This document shows positions 24,271-37,249 of a stretch of DNA of 64,000 bases, one piece after another. The notes below the pieces were generated by a model. That model searched no databases. It had not been told where the DNA came from and saw only the letters and a list, made by a program, of their open reading frames with translations. Position 1 is the stretch's first letter, and each line of letters opens with the position of its first letter. The position numbers and the translations under genes were made by a program. Source of the stretch: Spinellus fusiger (Eukaryota; Mucoromycota; Mucoromycetes; Mucorales; Phycomycetaceae); NCBI GenBank assembly GCA_025094145.1, contig JALLLS010000025.1, positions 186,001 through 250,000 on the forward strand, read 5' to 3'.

Positions 24271-27200
24271 TTTTTTTTATTAAATTTTCAGCAAGTATTA
24301 AATACAATAGGGTGTGACTGTATTATTAGAAATTTCATAAAGTATGGTATATGAAAGAATTACACATTCTATGCTCTTATATTATATATTAAAGAGGCTA
24401 TATAAATAAAAACTTGATGTTTATAATAATACATTCTTTTATGTTTCTCACTTTACAACTTAAATATTATTTCTAGGGATCTTCATTACATAAATCTTCA
24501 CACTTAAATAGCATGTCCTTGGCTTATCAGGTAGATTTTTTATATAGATTAGCTAGTTTATTTGTATCTGTATCAAGAGGAATTTCAAATCTATCTTCAA
24601 ACCTAACAACTTGCAAATGCATCTTTCTTATTGAGACTACTATGAATCGACCAAAATGGACTGAAAGAACACTGAAACTTGATAGAGTATGTACAGGTTA
24701 TATGAATTAATAAATATTGATAGAAAAATAAAAAGAGGAAATGTGTAAACGTTAGATATAGGAAGTAGATATATCCTACAGCTGATGCTGCATAATGTTT
24801 AGTAATAGTGTAATGTGTAAACACATTCATCAATGACAATGATAATACTATTTCAATCTCTTAAAATACTTACAGCAGATACAATCTCTCTTGAGAAAAT
24901 CTCAACTATAGATGGGACTTAATTTCAATTATAAAAAGCCATCCACATCCACATAATACCACAAATATTCATTCAACAACTAGTCTCACTGTATAACTTT
25001 TTCTATTCTTCACTGTTTTCTACTTATCCTCCAGCTACTGATTGCCAATTTCATGAGAATATGGACTGCTATTCAATAGATACTTTTTATATTCACATAT
25101 ATTCCATAAATAGTTAAATAAGTTTATCCAATGGATATCAAACTATTGAAGCTAAACTAAGAAATAAGCAAATACACTACTTGGGTAATCCGAGATTCCT
25201 TATTTTAAGCAACTTGTCTTTTGGTCTAAGCTGAATTACCATTTTTGTTTTCTACAGCCACATTTTTATTTTATTTAAAAAGAACCCCCCCTCCTTTGAC
25301 AATAGACTAATAGACTATATATAAATGATTTGCTTCAAGGCTATTGATGATTCGCTTTTCTGATGTTATAACAATCTATATAATAAATGGCATTACCAAT
25401 TATTTTTGAAGAACACATTCCATTGCTTAATAGACACCTCATGTTATTATAGAACAAAACGTTTTTCTTTTCTTTTGAATCTGGTTATCTTGAATTTAGC
25501 TCTTAATTACTAAGTATTTGCATTGTGTAAACAGAAAAAAATGCAAGGTATTGAACTATGAAATCGTCCATCTTTTTTTTTTGTTCTAACCCTAAATGAT
25601 GTTAAGAACGATCATTGATATTCAAGGCAAAAGCTGGTGTGTACTATATAATAATTAAATATGGTGTTTTTGTTTTGTTTTTCATTTATACTTTGTTTTC
25701 TACTGAGCCATTTTAAGAGTAGAGCTGTTTGTAGATGATGAAGCATTGACTTTTTGAAGCAGTATTAAATGTTTCGTATATAAAATCAGACCTTTTCAAA
25801 AGTTTCAAAATATAGCAAGACAGTGTAGAAACTTATGAATGGTTATATTTTATCTATTTAGTAAATATTTAAATAAAATAAATATGATTTAAATCATCGT
25901 TGGTGTTAGATAGCCATTTTCTATATTACTGAGAATGGGCTCTAGAGTGTACTATACATTAGTTCATTAAATATCTTACGTCAAGATGAGGGATTTGTAC
26001 AATCATTAAGAGTGAAGAAATAGTTACTGAAGAAAGAGCAAGAAATTCATTGATCAGTTGACACTTGTCAATTACCTACTGTTTACTCATTCAAAGAGTA
26101 ATGCAAGTTTACTATTGGTATTCTTACTTTTCCTTATATCTACCCATTTAAACCCAGCCGGTGGGGCCTTGTGTTCGTGCTCAGATGCATCTGTGTAATA
26201 TGAGGCTGGGTGCTATTGAATTCAGTCTTTTCTTGGATGAATAGGGCCTGTCAGTTATGCATTAAGCATTAAACACTATTCCATTATTAGAATTTCACAA
26301 AAGGTAAAGAAAAGTGTTTTCCATGAGCTTTCCGAAAGGTAAGAAGATGAACAAAAAAAGATCAAAAGAAAGATGTGGCACATGAGTGTGTTTTGGTGAA
26401 GCTCTTCATCTTCCGGAATTCATCCCGATGACTAATATTATAAGTCTTACACTCCAAGAAAATTGTATGTCTGCTAATTGACCTTGACTCATGCTAACAC
26501 ACCTAGGAATGCGTGTTTTATAAACTGATAATACAACTACATAATATACATGTGCCACTGATATCCACTGAGAGAGTCTAAAAAAAACAAGACTTAGTTT
26601 TCTCAGTAATCATAGCCATTGGAGAGAGGCTGAAAAGTCCAAGACTAAAATAATAGTTTAAAAAGTATTAAATTGGTGCATTTTGACTAAATAAAAATGA
26701 TTGTCTTTATGACTACCATTGGCTGTATTTTTACTGTATTTTTATTACCCATGACAGCATATATAACATGTATCCTCTTTTAGGTTTTAAAAATCACAAG
26801 TTAACTTTTTCTCTTTTTCCATAATCTATAAAAGATTGTCAAGGGTAAAAAGAACAAAGTGTTACACTTATGCTGTTGTAATTATATAATAACTAGGCAA
26901 GGCATAATCGAAGCGAATATGATTCTTGTAGTTCCATAGTGATGAGTGTATTTTCAGGGGTATTCTTCTTTTATATAGTTATATAAACAAGGAATATAGT
27001 GTTGGGTGAGTTGGATGTGCTTATACCAATATCTTATAATTATTATTTTATGACTGCATTTCTTGTCTATTTTACAAATGATATTCATAACAAAATTGTG
27101 CAAGTTTACTCATCTGTTACTCATTGAGGAAAATTGAAGTCCAATCACAAACTTCCTTAATGACCTCATTTAGCCCACAATTGAATGAAGAAATCAGCCT

Positions 27201-28365
27201 GGTGCTGTTGGCCTATCTTCTATAGCATAAGAATACTGTAATGCCCATGTCTATTCACTCTGCTGTGTTGAATGGCTTATTCTTGGTTTGTCTTACTCTG
27301 TCTCGTATTTGTTTGCATATCAATTTTTGTTCATATTAAAAATAACAATAAAAAGGCTAGTTTCAATGGGACCTGACCCGCTCTACAAATAACAATGAGT
27401 ATATTTGTCCATCAGCCCACCCATCCAATTGGCTGTATTGACCTAATGATCTCACTTCTTCTTACATGGGAGGACCTGAGACACTATCAGAATAATATGT
27501 AGTGGACTGACCAAAGAGAACAAATGATCTATGGGGTATATTTTAGTTGGCAATGTTTTGCGTACTTTTTCAACACCTTTTTGCTAAGACGCAGGTGAAA
27601 TTTAAATCCACAGTAGAGTGCCAATGAAAACTATTACTTTAAATTACTCCAGCACACATTGGATACTAACACAAGAAGCTCATTTGTTCTTGTGACATGA
27701 CAGCTGCTCCATCTTTCTCTCTCTACTTCCTTACACTTCTTTTAATAGAAATAACATAAATATACTAGTCAATAAATACTAAAGACCAGCCTATCATTGG
27801 ACACCTGTCGTTTCAGCGAATAAGATTATCATGACTGCTTATCTATTGCTATGACTGTTGATTATCTACCCCCAATGTAAGTCTCATTCTTGACCAAAGA
27901 CCCAGAGAATTTACACAGACGAGGAAGAAAGGGGGGCAGACAAGCACTTGCACTGCGCCAGGCAAAGGGGTTTGTATTGGTCCTCATGAGACTATGGCAC
28001 ATGGTAAAGACAGTTTCTTGAATTGGCATATTTGAGATGGAATTATTGAGTTAGTATCTTTAGTCTAAATGTCTACCCTTCTAACAATGTCCAATCATGT
28101 CCAATCATGTCCAATCACCAGTACTAGGACGAGAATAAAAAATAAAATAATAAAAAAGAGAGGGGGAATTGTTTTGAGTTCAGGCAATGAGGAGGCGATA
28201 AGTACATGTCGTACGGAGATACACATTCAGAACCATCATGTGTCAAGATAGAGAATGTTTTAGGTTGATATCTTTTCTAAATAAAATAAAAATAAAGGCA
28301 CAACTATAAATTGACCTTGGAACAACTTTTTCGCCACTACACTCATAACACACTTTTCTTTTTTC
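24271..28365. other. Gene-poor AT-rich region, about 4.1 kb
   Basis: No ORF over about 65 codons has a recognisable motif, and I see no repeat shared with the rest of the window. A triple 11-bp repeat (CAATCATGTCC) lies at about 28088-28120. The last few hundred bp are presumably the promoter of the fungalysin gene. Confidence 0.5.
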
Positions 28366-30589
28366 ATGAAATATTCCATTGCTTCGGCCATCTCGATTGT
28401 ATGGGCTGCCAGTGTTCTTGCTGCCAGTTTGCCCCACTCAGGCAATAGTATGCAACAATACCATCTTGGCCAAGTACGTAGCTTTGGACCTGAGATACAG
28501 CAGGAGCACTACATTCAAGAGAAGCCATCTGATTTCCATGGCAACAGCTTTAAAGATCCTCTATCAGCTGCTCTTGCCTTTGTGGCTTCAGATATCACCA
28601 CCAGTGACTATGTTGTGAAGAGCTCTTATACGTCAGATCATAATGGTGTGACCCATATTTATCTCCGTCAGAGAGTGGGTGGCATTGAGGTGGCGAATGC
28701 AGATATCAATATCAATGTGGGACGCAGTGGTCAGGTTCTGTCTTATGGCAATTCATTTGTCCGCAGTCTGTATAAAACTCAGTCCACAGCCAAACCATTC
28801 ATTTGGGTAAGTGGTTAGAGTGCTATGCTTTCATGTGTCTGTCTAATAGGGCATTTTCTCTGTGTTTTATTAGCAAAAAGTCAGTGATGGTCTCCAGTCC
28901 ATTACTAGCTCTGTCCAGGGGCTTTTCAATAAAGAACATCGAGGCGGAGACTATTCCATTGTCAATCCCAACAAACCTACTATGGAACCATCGGAGGCTG
29001 TTCTTGCATTGCTGTCCTTTGTCAAAAAGACACTGCCCAATCCATTGACAGTGGATCAACTGTCTTCTTCAATTGATGCCATTCCTGTAACATCCCTCCA
29101 GCAAGATGGATCACAAGACAACTACTTCATCTTTGACGATGTTTCTTTTGCATTGTCTCCTATCGAGGCCCGTCAATCTTACCTGCAGCTCGCCAATGGT
29201 GATCTTCAACTAGTATGGACCGTTCAACTTGAACTGGAAGACCATTGGTACGATGCCCAGGTGAATGCTCATGATGGAACTATACTTGCCCTCCACGACT
29301 GGGTTTCTGAATCCACCTACTTCAATGTCATTCCCTTTGGCAGTAACGATCCCTTGGACAGCCCTCTAGTCCTTGTCGAGAACCCTCATGATCTACTTGC
29401 CAGTCCTTATGGATGGAACTCTCAGGGTGGTTCTGCCAATGCCCACAAATTCAACACCACTATTGGTAACAATGTCTACAGTCACACCAATCCTGATGGT
29501 GGTTCAAAGTGGGAAGACAACCCTCGACCTGATGGCACCACAGATAAAGACGGCAACCTTGTCTTTGACTTCAAGGCAAAATTCGATAAGGATGAGCCTA
29601 CAGAATACTCTGAGGCAGCTGTCACCAATTTGTTCTACTGGTGCAATACAGCCCACGATCTCTTCTATCGCTATGGCTTTGATGAAAAGTCTGGCAACTT
29701 CCAGCAAGACAATCTGGGGCGTGGTCGTGATCGTGATGATGGCGAGAATGATGCTGTGATTGCCAATGCTCAAGATGGCTCTGGCAAGAACAATGCCAAC
29801 TTTGCCACTCCTCCTGATGGCAAACATGGTAAAATGAGAATGTATGTGTGGGATCAGACCAATCCCATGCGTGATGGTGATTTTGAAAGCGGTATTATTA
29901 TCCATGAATACACACATGGTGTCTCTACACGTCTCACAGGTGGTCCCAAGAACAGTAACTGTCTTGGCTGGGGAGAAGCAGGAGGCATGGGTGAAGGATG
30001 GGGTGACTTTGTTGCTACTGTTATCCAGATGAAGAAAGAGTACACTCGCTCTATTGATTTTGGTATGGGAGGATGGGCCAATGGTGGAAATGGCATTCGA
30101 AAGTACAAGTACTCTACCTCAATGAAGACCAACCCAAGCACCTACCGTATTATGGATCGATTTGATTACTGGGGAGTCCATGCCAAGGGTGAAGTATGGG
30201 CTGAGATGCTATACGAGCTCTACTGGGACTTGGTAGACAAGTACGGCTTTACTTCAGAATGGTTCCCTCCTGTGCCAAGTAATCCTGAATCAGGAAATAT
30301 AAGCAGTGAAGATGCTCTCAAGATCAAGGAGCATATTACATCTTACGGCAATACTTTGGCTCTCCAGCTGGTCATGGATGGCCTTAAGTTCCAACCTTGC
30401 AACCCCTCCTTTATATCCGCACGTGATGCCATTCTTGCTGCTGATGCTGCTCTTACAGGTGGTGAAAACTACTGTTTAATCTACAGTGCCTTTGCAAGAC
30501 GTGGTCTTGGTAATGGCACTAAACTTGTCAAGGAAGGATGGTTGGATAAACGCGTAGAAAGCTATAAAGTACCCGACAAATGTACTTAA
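28366..30589 (+). CDS. Secreted fungalysin, M36 zinc metalloprotease
   Basis: Exons 28366-28806 and 28874-30589 (67-nt intron, GTAAGT..TAG), about 718 residues. Fungalysins are secreted endopeptidases made as inactive precursors. Residues 1-19 form a signal peptide (hydrophobic core IVWAASVLAAS). An FTP/PepSY-like propeptide follows up to about residue 330 (e.g. YLRQRVGGIEVANADININV). The catalytic domain contains the zinc motif HEYTHG, His491-Glu492-His495, and the downstream ligand Glu521 in GEGWGDF, the canonical M36 arrangement. The upstream motif NLFYWCNTAHD and the C-terminal end (AFARRGLGNGT) are also family-typical. The reading frame is intact, so the gene is probably functional. Likely role: extracellular protein degradation for nutrition; in some fungi relatives contribute to host tissue breakdown. 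Confidence 0.93.
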
Positions 30590-31024
30590 ATTACTATTAG
30601 TTTATTTTATTTTACCCTATTTTATTCTCCCTTTTTGTTTGTTCGTTCGTTCGTTTGTTTATTTCTTTTCCTTTCTCTGTTCAATTATAAGTGCCTTTTG
30701 TAAAGCAATGTATCTCTTTATATAGATAAATAAATATTTACATATTCAAATAGATAAATAAATAGATAAATCCATTATAGAGATGACTATAAACTAGTGA
30801 TACACACATGCATTGGCATTTAGTCTTCTATTTCTATCAATACATGAATACATAAAGGGATAGATACATAGATACATAGTTATAACTGTATAGCCAAAAC
30901 TACACACCTACACCCTCTTCCTGTGTATTGGAATGACAGCATTGTAAAGATCTTTATTACCCTATGTGTATGTAGCAATAGGCCATACATTACAGGTCGT
31001 AGTGGATTCTGTCTGTCGCCATGT
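30590..31024. other. Intergenic, between fungalysin 3' end and RRM gene 3' end
   Basis: Contains a TTCG/TTTG short repeat (about 30640-30660) and AT-rich AAATAGATAAATA-like tracts. Convergent gene ends; no gene seen. Confidence 0.5.
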
Positions 31025-33066
31025 TCATGCAAAAGACACTGTGATGTGGGAACCTCCAACCATCACTCTAATCTCTGCATTAGAAAACACTACTACTGAT
31101 TGTATAACTTACTTATTGCGCTGTCTTCTAAACACTACAGCAGCTTCTTTCGATGCAAAGGTAACCCAGGCCTTTCGAGATGACTTGTCCAGTTTTATAT
31201 CCTTTACCCACATCTTATCAGACACCAGCTACTCTTTTAAAGAACACTCTACCTGAATAGTACCCATGTGGGCCATATTACGAATCTCAGCCTCTGTCAC
31301 ATTCTCACCGAGATTACTGATCATCAACTTGGAAAGCTCTCCGTTCTTGGGTGAGGCAGTAGACACGCTAGCAGGTTGAGGTGAGACAGGTGAGACAGGC
31401 TTTCCTATTTGAATTGGCGTTCTCTCTACTCTCTGCTGTTGAGGCCGAGTAGTTCTTCCTGTGATCTGGTGCATAAGTTGACGTATGTTGTGTGAGGCAA
31501 CAGCATCCACAGAATCATTGTGAGGCCTGTCCTGTGAAGGATGTGGAAAGTCATTCATCCCTTTTACGTGTGCTCTTGCATGGTTATTGACGTGTGTGCT
31601 TGCATGTACATTTACATGTGCACCTGCACTTGTATTTGCGTCTACATGGGCATTGGTATGTGCATGTAGATGTGCATTGGCTGCTGCTGCTGCTGATCTT
31701 GCAGCTGAGCCTTTAATTGACAATCCTACCACACGTGCCTCTGCAGGAGATCCTGTATGAACTGGGGCGAGAGTGGACTCCACCATTTTTCGCTTTTCTT
31801 GTAATCGAGTGGTATCTATTATTTCATCGTGAGCTTATGTATTATTATTATTATTATTTCTAGTTTGTATAATAGCAATAACAATAACAATAACAATAAA
31901 ACTATGAGCTTACCCTGAGGCTGTTCCTTTGGCATCTGACGGCGGTCCATGTGTCGCCTTCGCTGTGTTTCTATAAGCCTCTGTCTCTGCTCATCCAATT
32001 CACGCTCCCTTTGCATTCTGAAGGGATCATTGAGAACAGGAAGAGTGGGTTGCATAGGTACGGGTACAGATCCCGCAAACTTGGGATTGATGTGTATACG
32101 ATTGGACATGCGAGAATAATTCATCATGGGCATACCATAGGGATTCATAGGCATCATACTGAACAAGAAAAAGAAAGAAAAAGAAAAAGAAAAAGAAAAA
32201 GAAAAACAGTGAGGTTAACACGAAAAGAAGGGATTCTTAGGCTATTTTCTTGTTATCTTGATTTTTGCTTTTTGCTTTTTGCTTTTTGCTTTTTGCTTTT
32301 TGCTTTTTGCTCTTTTTTTTATATCATCCATTTCAAATTGAAGCACATTCACTCAGTACAATAGAGTAAAGAAAGAAAAGAAAGAAGCAGAAATATTGTA
32401 AACAAGACGGAAGAAGAAAGGGGCAGAAAAGAAAAAAGTAGGAAAGAAAAGAAAGGATATACTCGCGTACTTGAGTCCCATCATGCCAACTCCCTGGTTC
32501 TTCATGTGCATGTTCGGTGGTAGATGTTGTTGCTGTTGCTGTTGCTGTAATTGTTGTTGTTGTTGTAATTGTAGTTGGCGTTGGTGTTGTTGTTGTTGTT
32601 GTTGTTGGTGTTGGTGTTGGTGTTGTTGTTGTAATTGTAATTGTAATTGTAATTGTAATTGTTGCTGGTGTTGCTGCTGCTGGTAGTGGTGCTGGTGCTG
32701 CTTTTGATGATGATGTTGCTGTTGATTCTGCTGCTGTTGTGAATAGTGGGGTTTGTCAATACGCAAAGATGGACGTGGAGAGACATGGACACTCTGCTCC
32801 TCTTTGTTTATTTGGTTTGGCCTTGGTTTATCCACTGCTTTCTCCTTTTCCTTGCCAACAATGGGTGTTTTTGGAGAACTATGCATGTCATGAGGTACTG
32901 GTGTCTGGATTTCTGTCTTGGCGGGAGGAGAGATGACGGATGATGGTTCTTTGGCAGACTCTATGCCAAGTTCTTTTTCGATTTCTTCCACATCAAAGTC
33001 ATCGACATTGATATCAGTAATATCCCCATAGTCAAAGTTTTCAAAATCAAGCTCATCGTCTTCCAT
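31025..33066 (-). CDS. RRM RNA-binding protein with long poly-Gln region
   Basis: Minus-strand exons: 33066-32471, 32158-31914, 31815-31253, 31213-31113, 31067-31025; phases agree, about 515 residues. The N-terminus is acidic (MEDDELDFENFDYGD), followed by a Gln/His-rich tract (about residues 110-185). Next come a Met/Pro-rich part and an Arg/Glu-rich helix (RMQRERELDEQRQRLIETQ), then an Ala/His/Asn-rich tract, and a C-terminal RRM. The RRM is read across three exons: LMISNLGENVTEAEIRNM (RNP2 and helix 1), KAWVTFASKEAAVVF (RNP1-like), and GGSHITVSFA as last strand and C-terminus. RNP1 lacks the usual aromatic pair, so RNA affinity may be atypical. I cannot name an orthologue. The first intron (32159-32470) is unusually long and carries two simple repeats. 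Confidence 0.75.
32262..32312. repeat. 7-bp tandem repeat (TTTTTGC)n in an intron
   Basis: About seven copies of CTTTTTG, inside the first intron of the RRM gene. Nearby 32166-32206 is an (AAAGAA)n tract. Confidence 0.9.
32521..32745. repeat. CAG/CAA-type trinucleotide region coding poly-Gln
   Basis: On the minus strand a mix of CAA, CAG, CAT/CAC and CTA/TTA codons encodes Gln, His and Leu runs. Interruptions by several codon types suggest slow rather than pure-repeat expansion. Long ORFs on the other frames (Cys-, Asn- or Val-rich) are shadows of this. Confidence 0.9.
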
Positions 33067-33164
33067 GGTATAGAATCAGGCAAAAGGTAAGTAAAAGAAG
33101 GAGCACGATCACTAATCTTTAAGTGCGTCATTTACACGTGATCGGATATATGGCTGTCACTATG

Positions 33165-33850
33165 ACTACACACCAGGAGGTCTTTAGGATATAAAAGGAA
33201 ATAGTCGAAATACAATTGTTAAGAATGACATTGATTTGAAAAGGTGTGAAAATAAATTATGTATTCATGTTAGTTTTTAAACAGATAAAGATTATTATGT
33301 AGATTTACCTGTAAATATCTGAATCCCATAGGAAACCAATTTCGATGTGGCGATATATAATATGAATACAAATAAGAATATCTATTCTTTTCTATAGAAT
33401 GGAGCTGGTCAGTGGCGACCCTTTAAACACTCTTCTGCAATTGTATAGATATTCTTTGATGCATTCACATCTCTGTCCCAAACAATTCCACAACTTTGGC
33501 AAGCGCGGATACTATTGAAATCTACTAATACCTCGGTGAGGATATTTGTGTTATATGTGTGGCAGATCTTGAGAACAAAAATAAAACAGAGTAACTGTTA
33601 GAAGAGCTTTTTATATTGGGTGAGAGGTCAATCATGTTTACTCTTGATGTTTGAAATTTATCAACATCAACTATAAGAAAATCTCCATCTTTTTGTCTCT
33701 TTTTCAATGATTGATATAAAATCCTTGTCAAACCAACACGATGGCCTTTGAACTTGACAGCATCCTTTCCTTTCATTCCTGTGCCATAGGCAATGACTGG
33801 CAGCTTGGTAGGATCATACTACAATCCTTTTAGGTGCCAATACCCCTTTT
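33165..33850 (-). pseudogene. Fanzor (TnpB-like) C-terminal remnant with one element end
   Basis: Exons on the minus strand: about 33846-33642 and 33567-33409. This is the C-terminal half of a Fanzor nuclease: VIAYGTGMKGKDAVKFKGHR, LTRILYQSLKKRQ, DVDKFQTSR, then CHTY...CQSCG and the RuvC-III motif WDRDVNASKNI. Fanzors are eukaryotic RNA-guided RuvC endonucleases related to bacterial TnpB. Damage: the RuvC-II glutamate (usually D-E-F-x-T-S) is Lys, codon 33657-33659; one zinc cysteine is Tyr (CHTY for CxxC); an in-frame TAG lies near 33830; and no N-terminal part is seen upstream. About 240 bp beyond the stop, 33165-33200 (CTACACACCAGGAGGTCTTT) resembles the terminal repeat of the 47-kb Fanzor element. 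It is thus a truncated, dead copy from a diverged lineage. Confidence 0.75.
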
Positions 33851-35059
33851 CAATAATAGAATAGTAGTAAGAATAATTAGTTCGAGATGTATTAATGTAC
33901 ACTATGTGTGTGTCGTATTACCCTTGCACTGGCACCTTCTTCCTGTCTTTGTCTTTTTAACGGATTCACTGGGTTTATTATAGTAAAAGAATATACAATA
34001 GAAACTGACTAACATGTCAGACATAATAAACATACACAAACACTTACCAGATCACAACTGTTGGTTTATATGCCAGGCAAAGGCAAACAAGTTAAAGAGG
34101 GTAGAAGCTATGAAGAACAACAGACAGTGTGTTTGACATGTATTAGTATCCGAACAGAAGAGAACAAAACGAAACTTCACAAGTCATTTACTTAATCAGA
34201 ACTACCAAAGTAATGCAGACTACAACAACATTCTAGAAAGAAAAGAATTGCTTAAAGAACAGCTGCCTAGTTACCCGTTGTATTCAAATTGTGTGTTGTG
34301 TTCCTGTTCATGTACCCTCTTTGATTTCCCTAGACTGGTCTTTGTACTAATACTCTATTTTGTCGTCCCTGCTAAAGACCAAATATCTATATATTTATTT
34401 CTCTAGTGGTCCTGTTGATAACCTTAGTACTCTTTATTACAGAATAAAATGTATATTTTACAAAGTTACATAATATGGATTTTGAGGCTACTTTTATCTA
34501 TATCTCTTTAAGCTATAAGGATCAAAGTTATACTATAATAACATCTCAGGAAATTCAGAGATGGATCTCCTCTTGTCCTATGTACGTTTCAAGGGAAGAG
34601 AGAAACCTTTTTTCTTCTTTTACAACAAAATCACTTTCTGGAATTCTATGGCCTTGAAATACAGGATCAAGATTATACACACTGTAGGATAGGGAAGCCA
34701 CCCTTCCCAATCTGCTTGGATATTCTATGAAGACCATAGCTATTGATTGAGAATAGCAAATTAGACAAACTCATAGTCAAAGAAGAAATAGCAAAATAAT
34801 ATAAAAGTTTAGTTGTCTATATCTTTAATAAAATAGACTTTGATCTGAGAAACTTCCTAGAGTATAAACAAGATAGGCTTTAAGGACTTGAGCAACTGGC
34901 TGTTTCTTGCTCTCGACTTGTTTTCTTTCTTTATCTCCACATTGGTGACATTATTATTACAACTACCAGTCTGCCTTCTGTCACTCCATACCCTTCTCTT
35001 TTCTTTCAATCTCCATATGAGCAGCCAGCCTTACAAGGTCCTGTGTGTCTCTTGTCACA
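33851..35059. other. No gene; short dispersed repeat at 34485-34640
   Basis: AT-rich. The 34485-34640 stretch resembles 18780-18930. The segment at 33880-34020 (minus) might hold upstream Fanzor fragments (KKTKTGRRCQCKG), but I could not confirm continuity. Confidence 0.4.
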
Positions 35060-36367
35060 TAGCAACAGAATATAAAAGGAATGTAAAAGGGAATACATGA
35101 ACAATAAAATCATATTATTTCTTATGGGCTAATGTGTTTAAAAAGAACATTTTCACTGTCTGTCTGTTTTAGCATTGACTATGGACTGTGCAATTAAACA
35201 CTGAAAGTTGGATAAAAGGAAGAAGTAAACTTGACATTGCAACTCAATCACTGCATTTATTGTTTAACATAATATGTTAACTATAAGCCCATAGTATTTG
35301 CAGCGTAACAATGTTTAAGAAAGATGTATTATAGAACACACATAATTAACTTTAGTGATTATTGTCTATAAAATATAACCAAATACAACTATATTAAAAA
35401 CAGTATAGACATTCATTGACTCAACATTCATAATCACTTCAACAGTCTCATTGTAACTGTTCTCAACAATAGTACTTAATGATAACAGGGTATTGTTTCT
35501 AATACTGGACTTTAGGCTCAAGGCAAATAGAGTATGAAATGTTTGACTTGTGAATTTTGACTTAATTAATTATAGGAAAGTAGCGGCTAGAGTGTATACT
35601 TCACCAGAATAAAGCTATTTTTCATTTTTTGGTCTGTTATTCTTTTGTTATTTCTCATACTGTCTCTACAACTTAACACTCAAGTACTCGTCAGGATGAA
35701 CATATCTGTGCAAGGTAATGTACTATTATTAACAAAGAGAAACAATAGAAGGAAGTAATAGACATCATCAAAGGCTATTCTTGAGATAAAAAAAAAGTAA
35801 ATAGTGCCATCATCTGGGCTTGAGCTCATTACAACCCACAAGACATAGTACTGACTCTTCTTCTAATAGATAATATATGGCTTATTATTATCAAGACAAA
35901 TATTAAGTACAAGTTAAGTATACTATCTCTCTTGATGGAATTGTTACTAATACACTCTTCTGTTATTAGATAAGCTAAGACTCTTTCTCAAGTCAGTCTC
36001 AGGTGGTTTTCTGTACTATCTAGGGTCTCTAGGGTGTACTACTGAGCATAGTTATCTATCTTCCAAGAATAAAGGACAAGGCTTTTAGGGTGTGGATTCT
36101 ATTGCTATGAGGGAATGCACTTGGGCAGTAGCTATAGTCATACTATAGTATTAGCTATACTATTACAATAAACAATTCTATTCATCAACAATATATTCTA
36201 TTGATAATACAATTTGATAGTGAGGTATTCCACAAAAGGAAATAATTATTTGGATATCCTCAAACCTTTTGATTTTAAACACAGTTCCATAAAAGGTGAG
36301 TTTTTCTTTTACATAAAAGGAAGGAGGTATCCCCGCCTAAAGGCCAGAAGAATCTCCTGGTGTGTAG
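35060..36367 (-). mobile_element. Non-autonomous TIR element related to the Fanzor element, inverted copy
   Basis: The high-coordinate end (CTACACACCAGGAGATTCTT on the minus strand, about 36367) matches the left ends at 1955 and 47243. Going inwards, 36360-35560 aligns with 1960-2480 and 47250-47770, including the conserved TAGTATGACTATAGCTACTG. A block near 35640-35740 also matches 47750-47880, which the 2-kb copy lacks. The other end is degraded (about 35060-35200 keeps TGGGCTAATGTGTTTAAAAAG-like sequence), so the limit is approximate. No protein is encoded. Confidence 0.65.
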
Positions 36368-36557
36368 GGAAAATAAAGACAGTTGATATACTAATATGTT
36401 TATTATTTATATTGTCTGGATGTTATGAGAAAGATCTACATAAGAAAGTGGCTAACTCATCCAGCCTCAAAAAAGTTTATTTTTTTTGCCAATAATGATC
36501 CAACCCAGTGGATTAAGAAGCTAAAGTTGTGGATTAGACAGCTGATTCACTATGGCA

Positions 36558-37162
36558 CTATTTATTAGCATTGGCTTCACCATTGCAATCTTCTTGGTGT
36601 ATCACCTTTACCTTTTGGTTGGCAGCAAGAATTTCACTGTTGAGAATAGCTTTATGGTCAGACCATACTAGATCAAACATATTCTCAACAGTACTGCGGA
36701 TGTAGTAGTGATTAGGATTTAACAAAAGACTTTCTAAATCCCATCGGGCTTTAACAAAAGACTCTTTGCTATGGCTTGTGTCTATATTATCAGCACTATC
36801 AGTACCATTCACATTACCAACGAAAAATCACTGTAGATGTACTCACCTTCTGCTTTATTACTGGGTCCACGATACGTAAGGACAAGGATAAATGTGTCTA
36901 CAATTTGTCTCAGATCAGTATCATAACTGCTTAGATAAGCATTGTTTGATGGGAATCTCATCCTCTCATTTATAAGTTTGCTGCCTGGAATACCACTCTG
37001 GAGCATCATGTTAAAGTGTTCACGCCCTTTAACTCTTGAATCGGCAGCATAATAGTCTATATCTCTGAGCACAGAAATACATTGCTTGACACTTTCTAGT
37101 GTATAAAAATCGGCAATCTGACAACTGTGGAAGTTTGCCTGATCCTTGATTTTATAGGACAT
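36558..37162 (-). CDS. Unknown protein, two exons
   Basis: Exons 37162-36847 and 36781-36558 join in phase (donor GTGAGT, acceptor AATATAG, 65-nt intron), giving about 179 residues. I do not recognise a family. The protein starts MSYKIKDQANFHSCQIADFY and has short helical stretches (SVKQCISVLRDIDYYAADSR; FVKARWDLESLLL). There is no signal peptide or membrane segment, and it ends in a polar tail. It lies between two transposon relics, so it could be a host gene stranded among repeats or cargo of an unrecognised element. Intact reading frame plus a plausible intron argue for a real gene. Confidence 0.45.
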
Positions 37163-37249
37163 GTTTAGTGATGAAGTTGGAACTGTAAAGAGAGCAAGCT
37201 ACCTTTTATATAAAATATAAACTAATATAAAGTGACTAAAAGAATGTAA

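Noticed and set aside
29373..30141. Several ORFs within the fungalysin gene on both strands
   Set aside because: Overlapped by the intact HEYTHG-containing frame; no features of their own.
32471..32936. Cys-, Asn- and Val-rich ORFs
   Set aside because: Shadow frames of the CAG/CAA repeat in the RRM gene exon.
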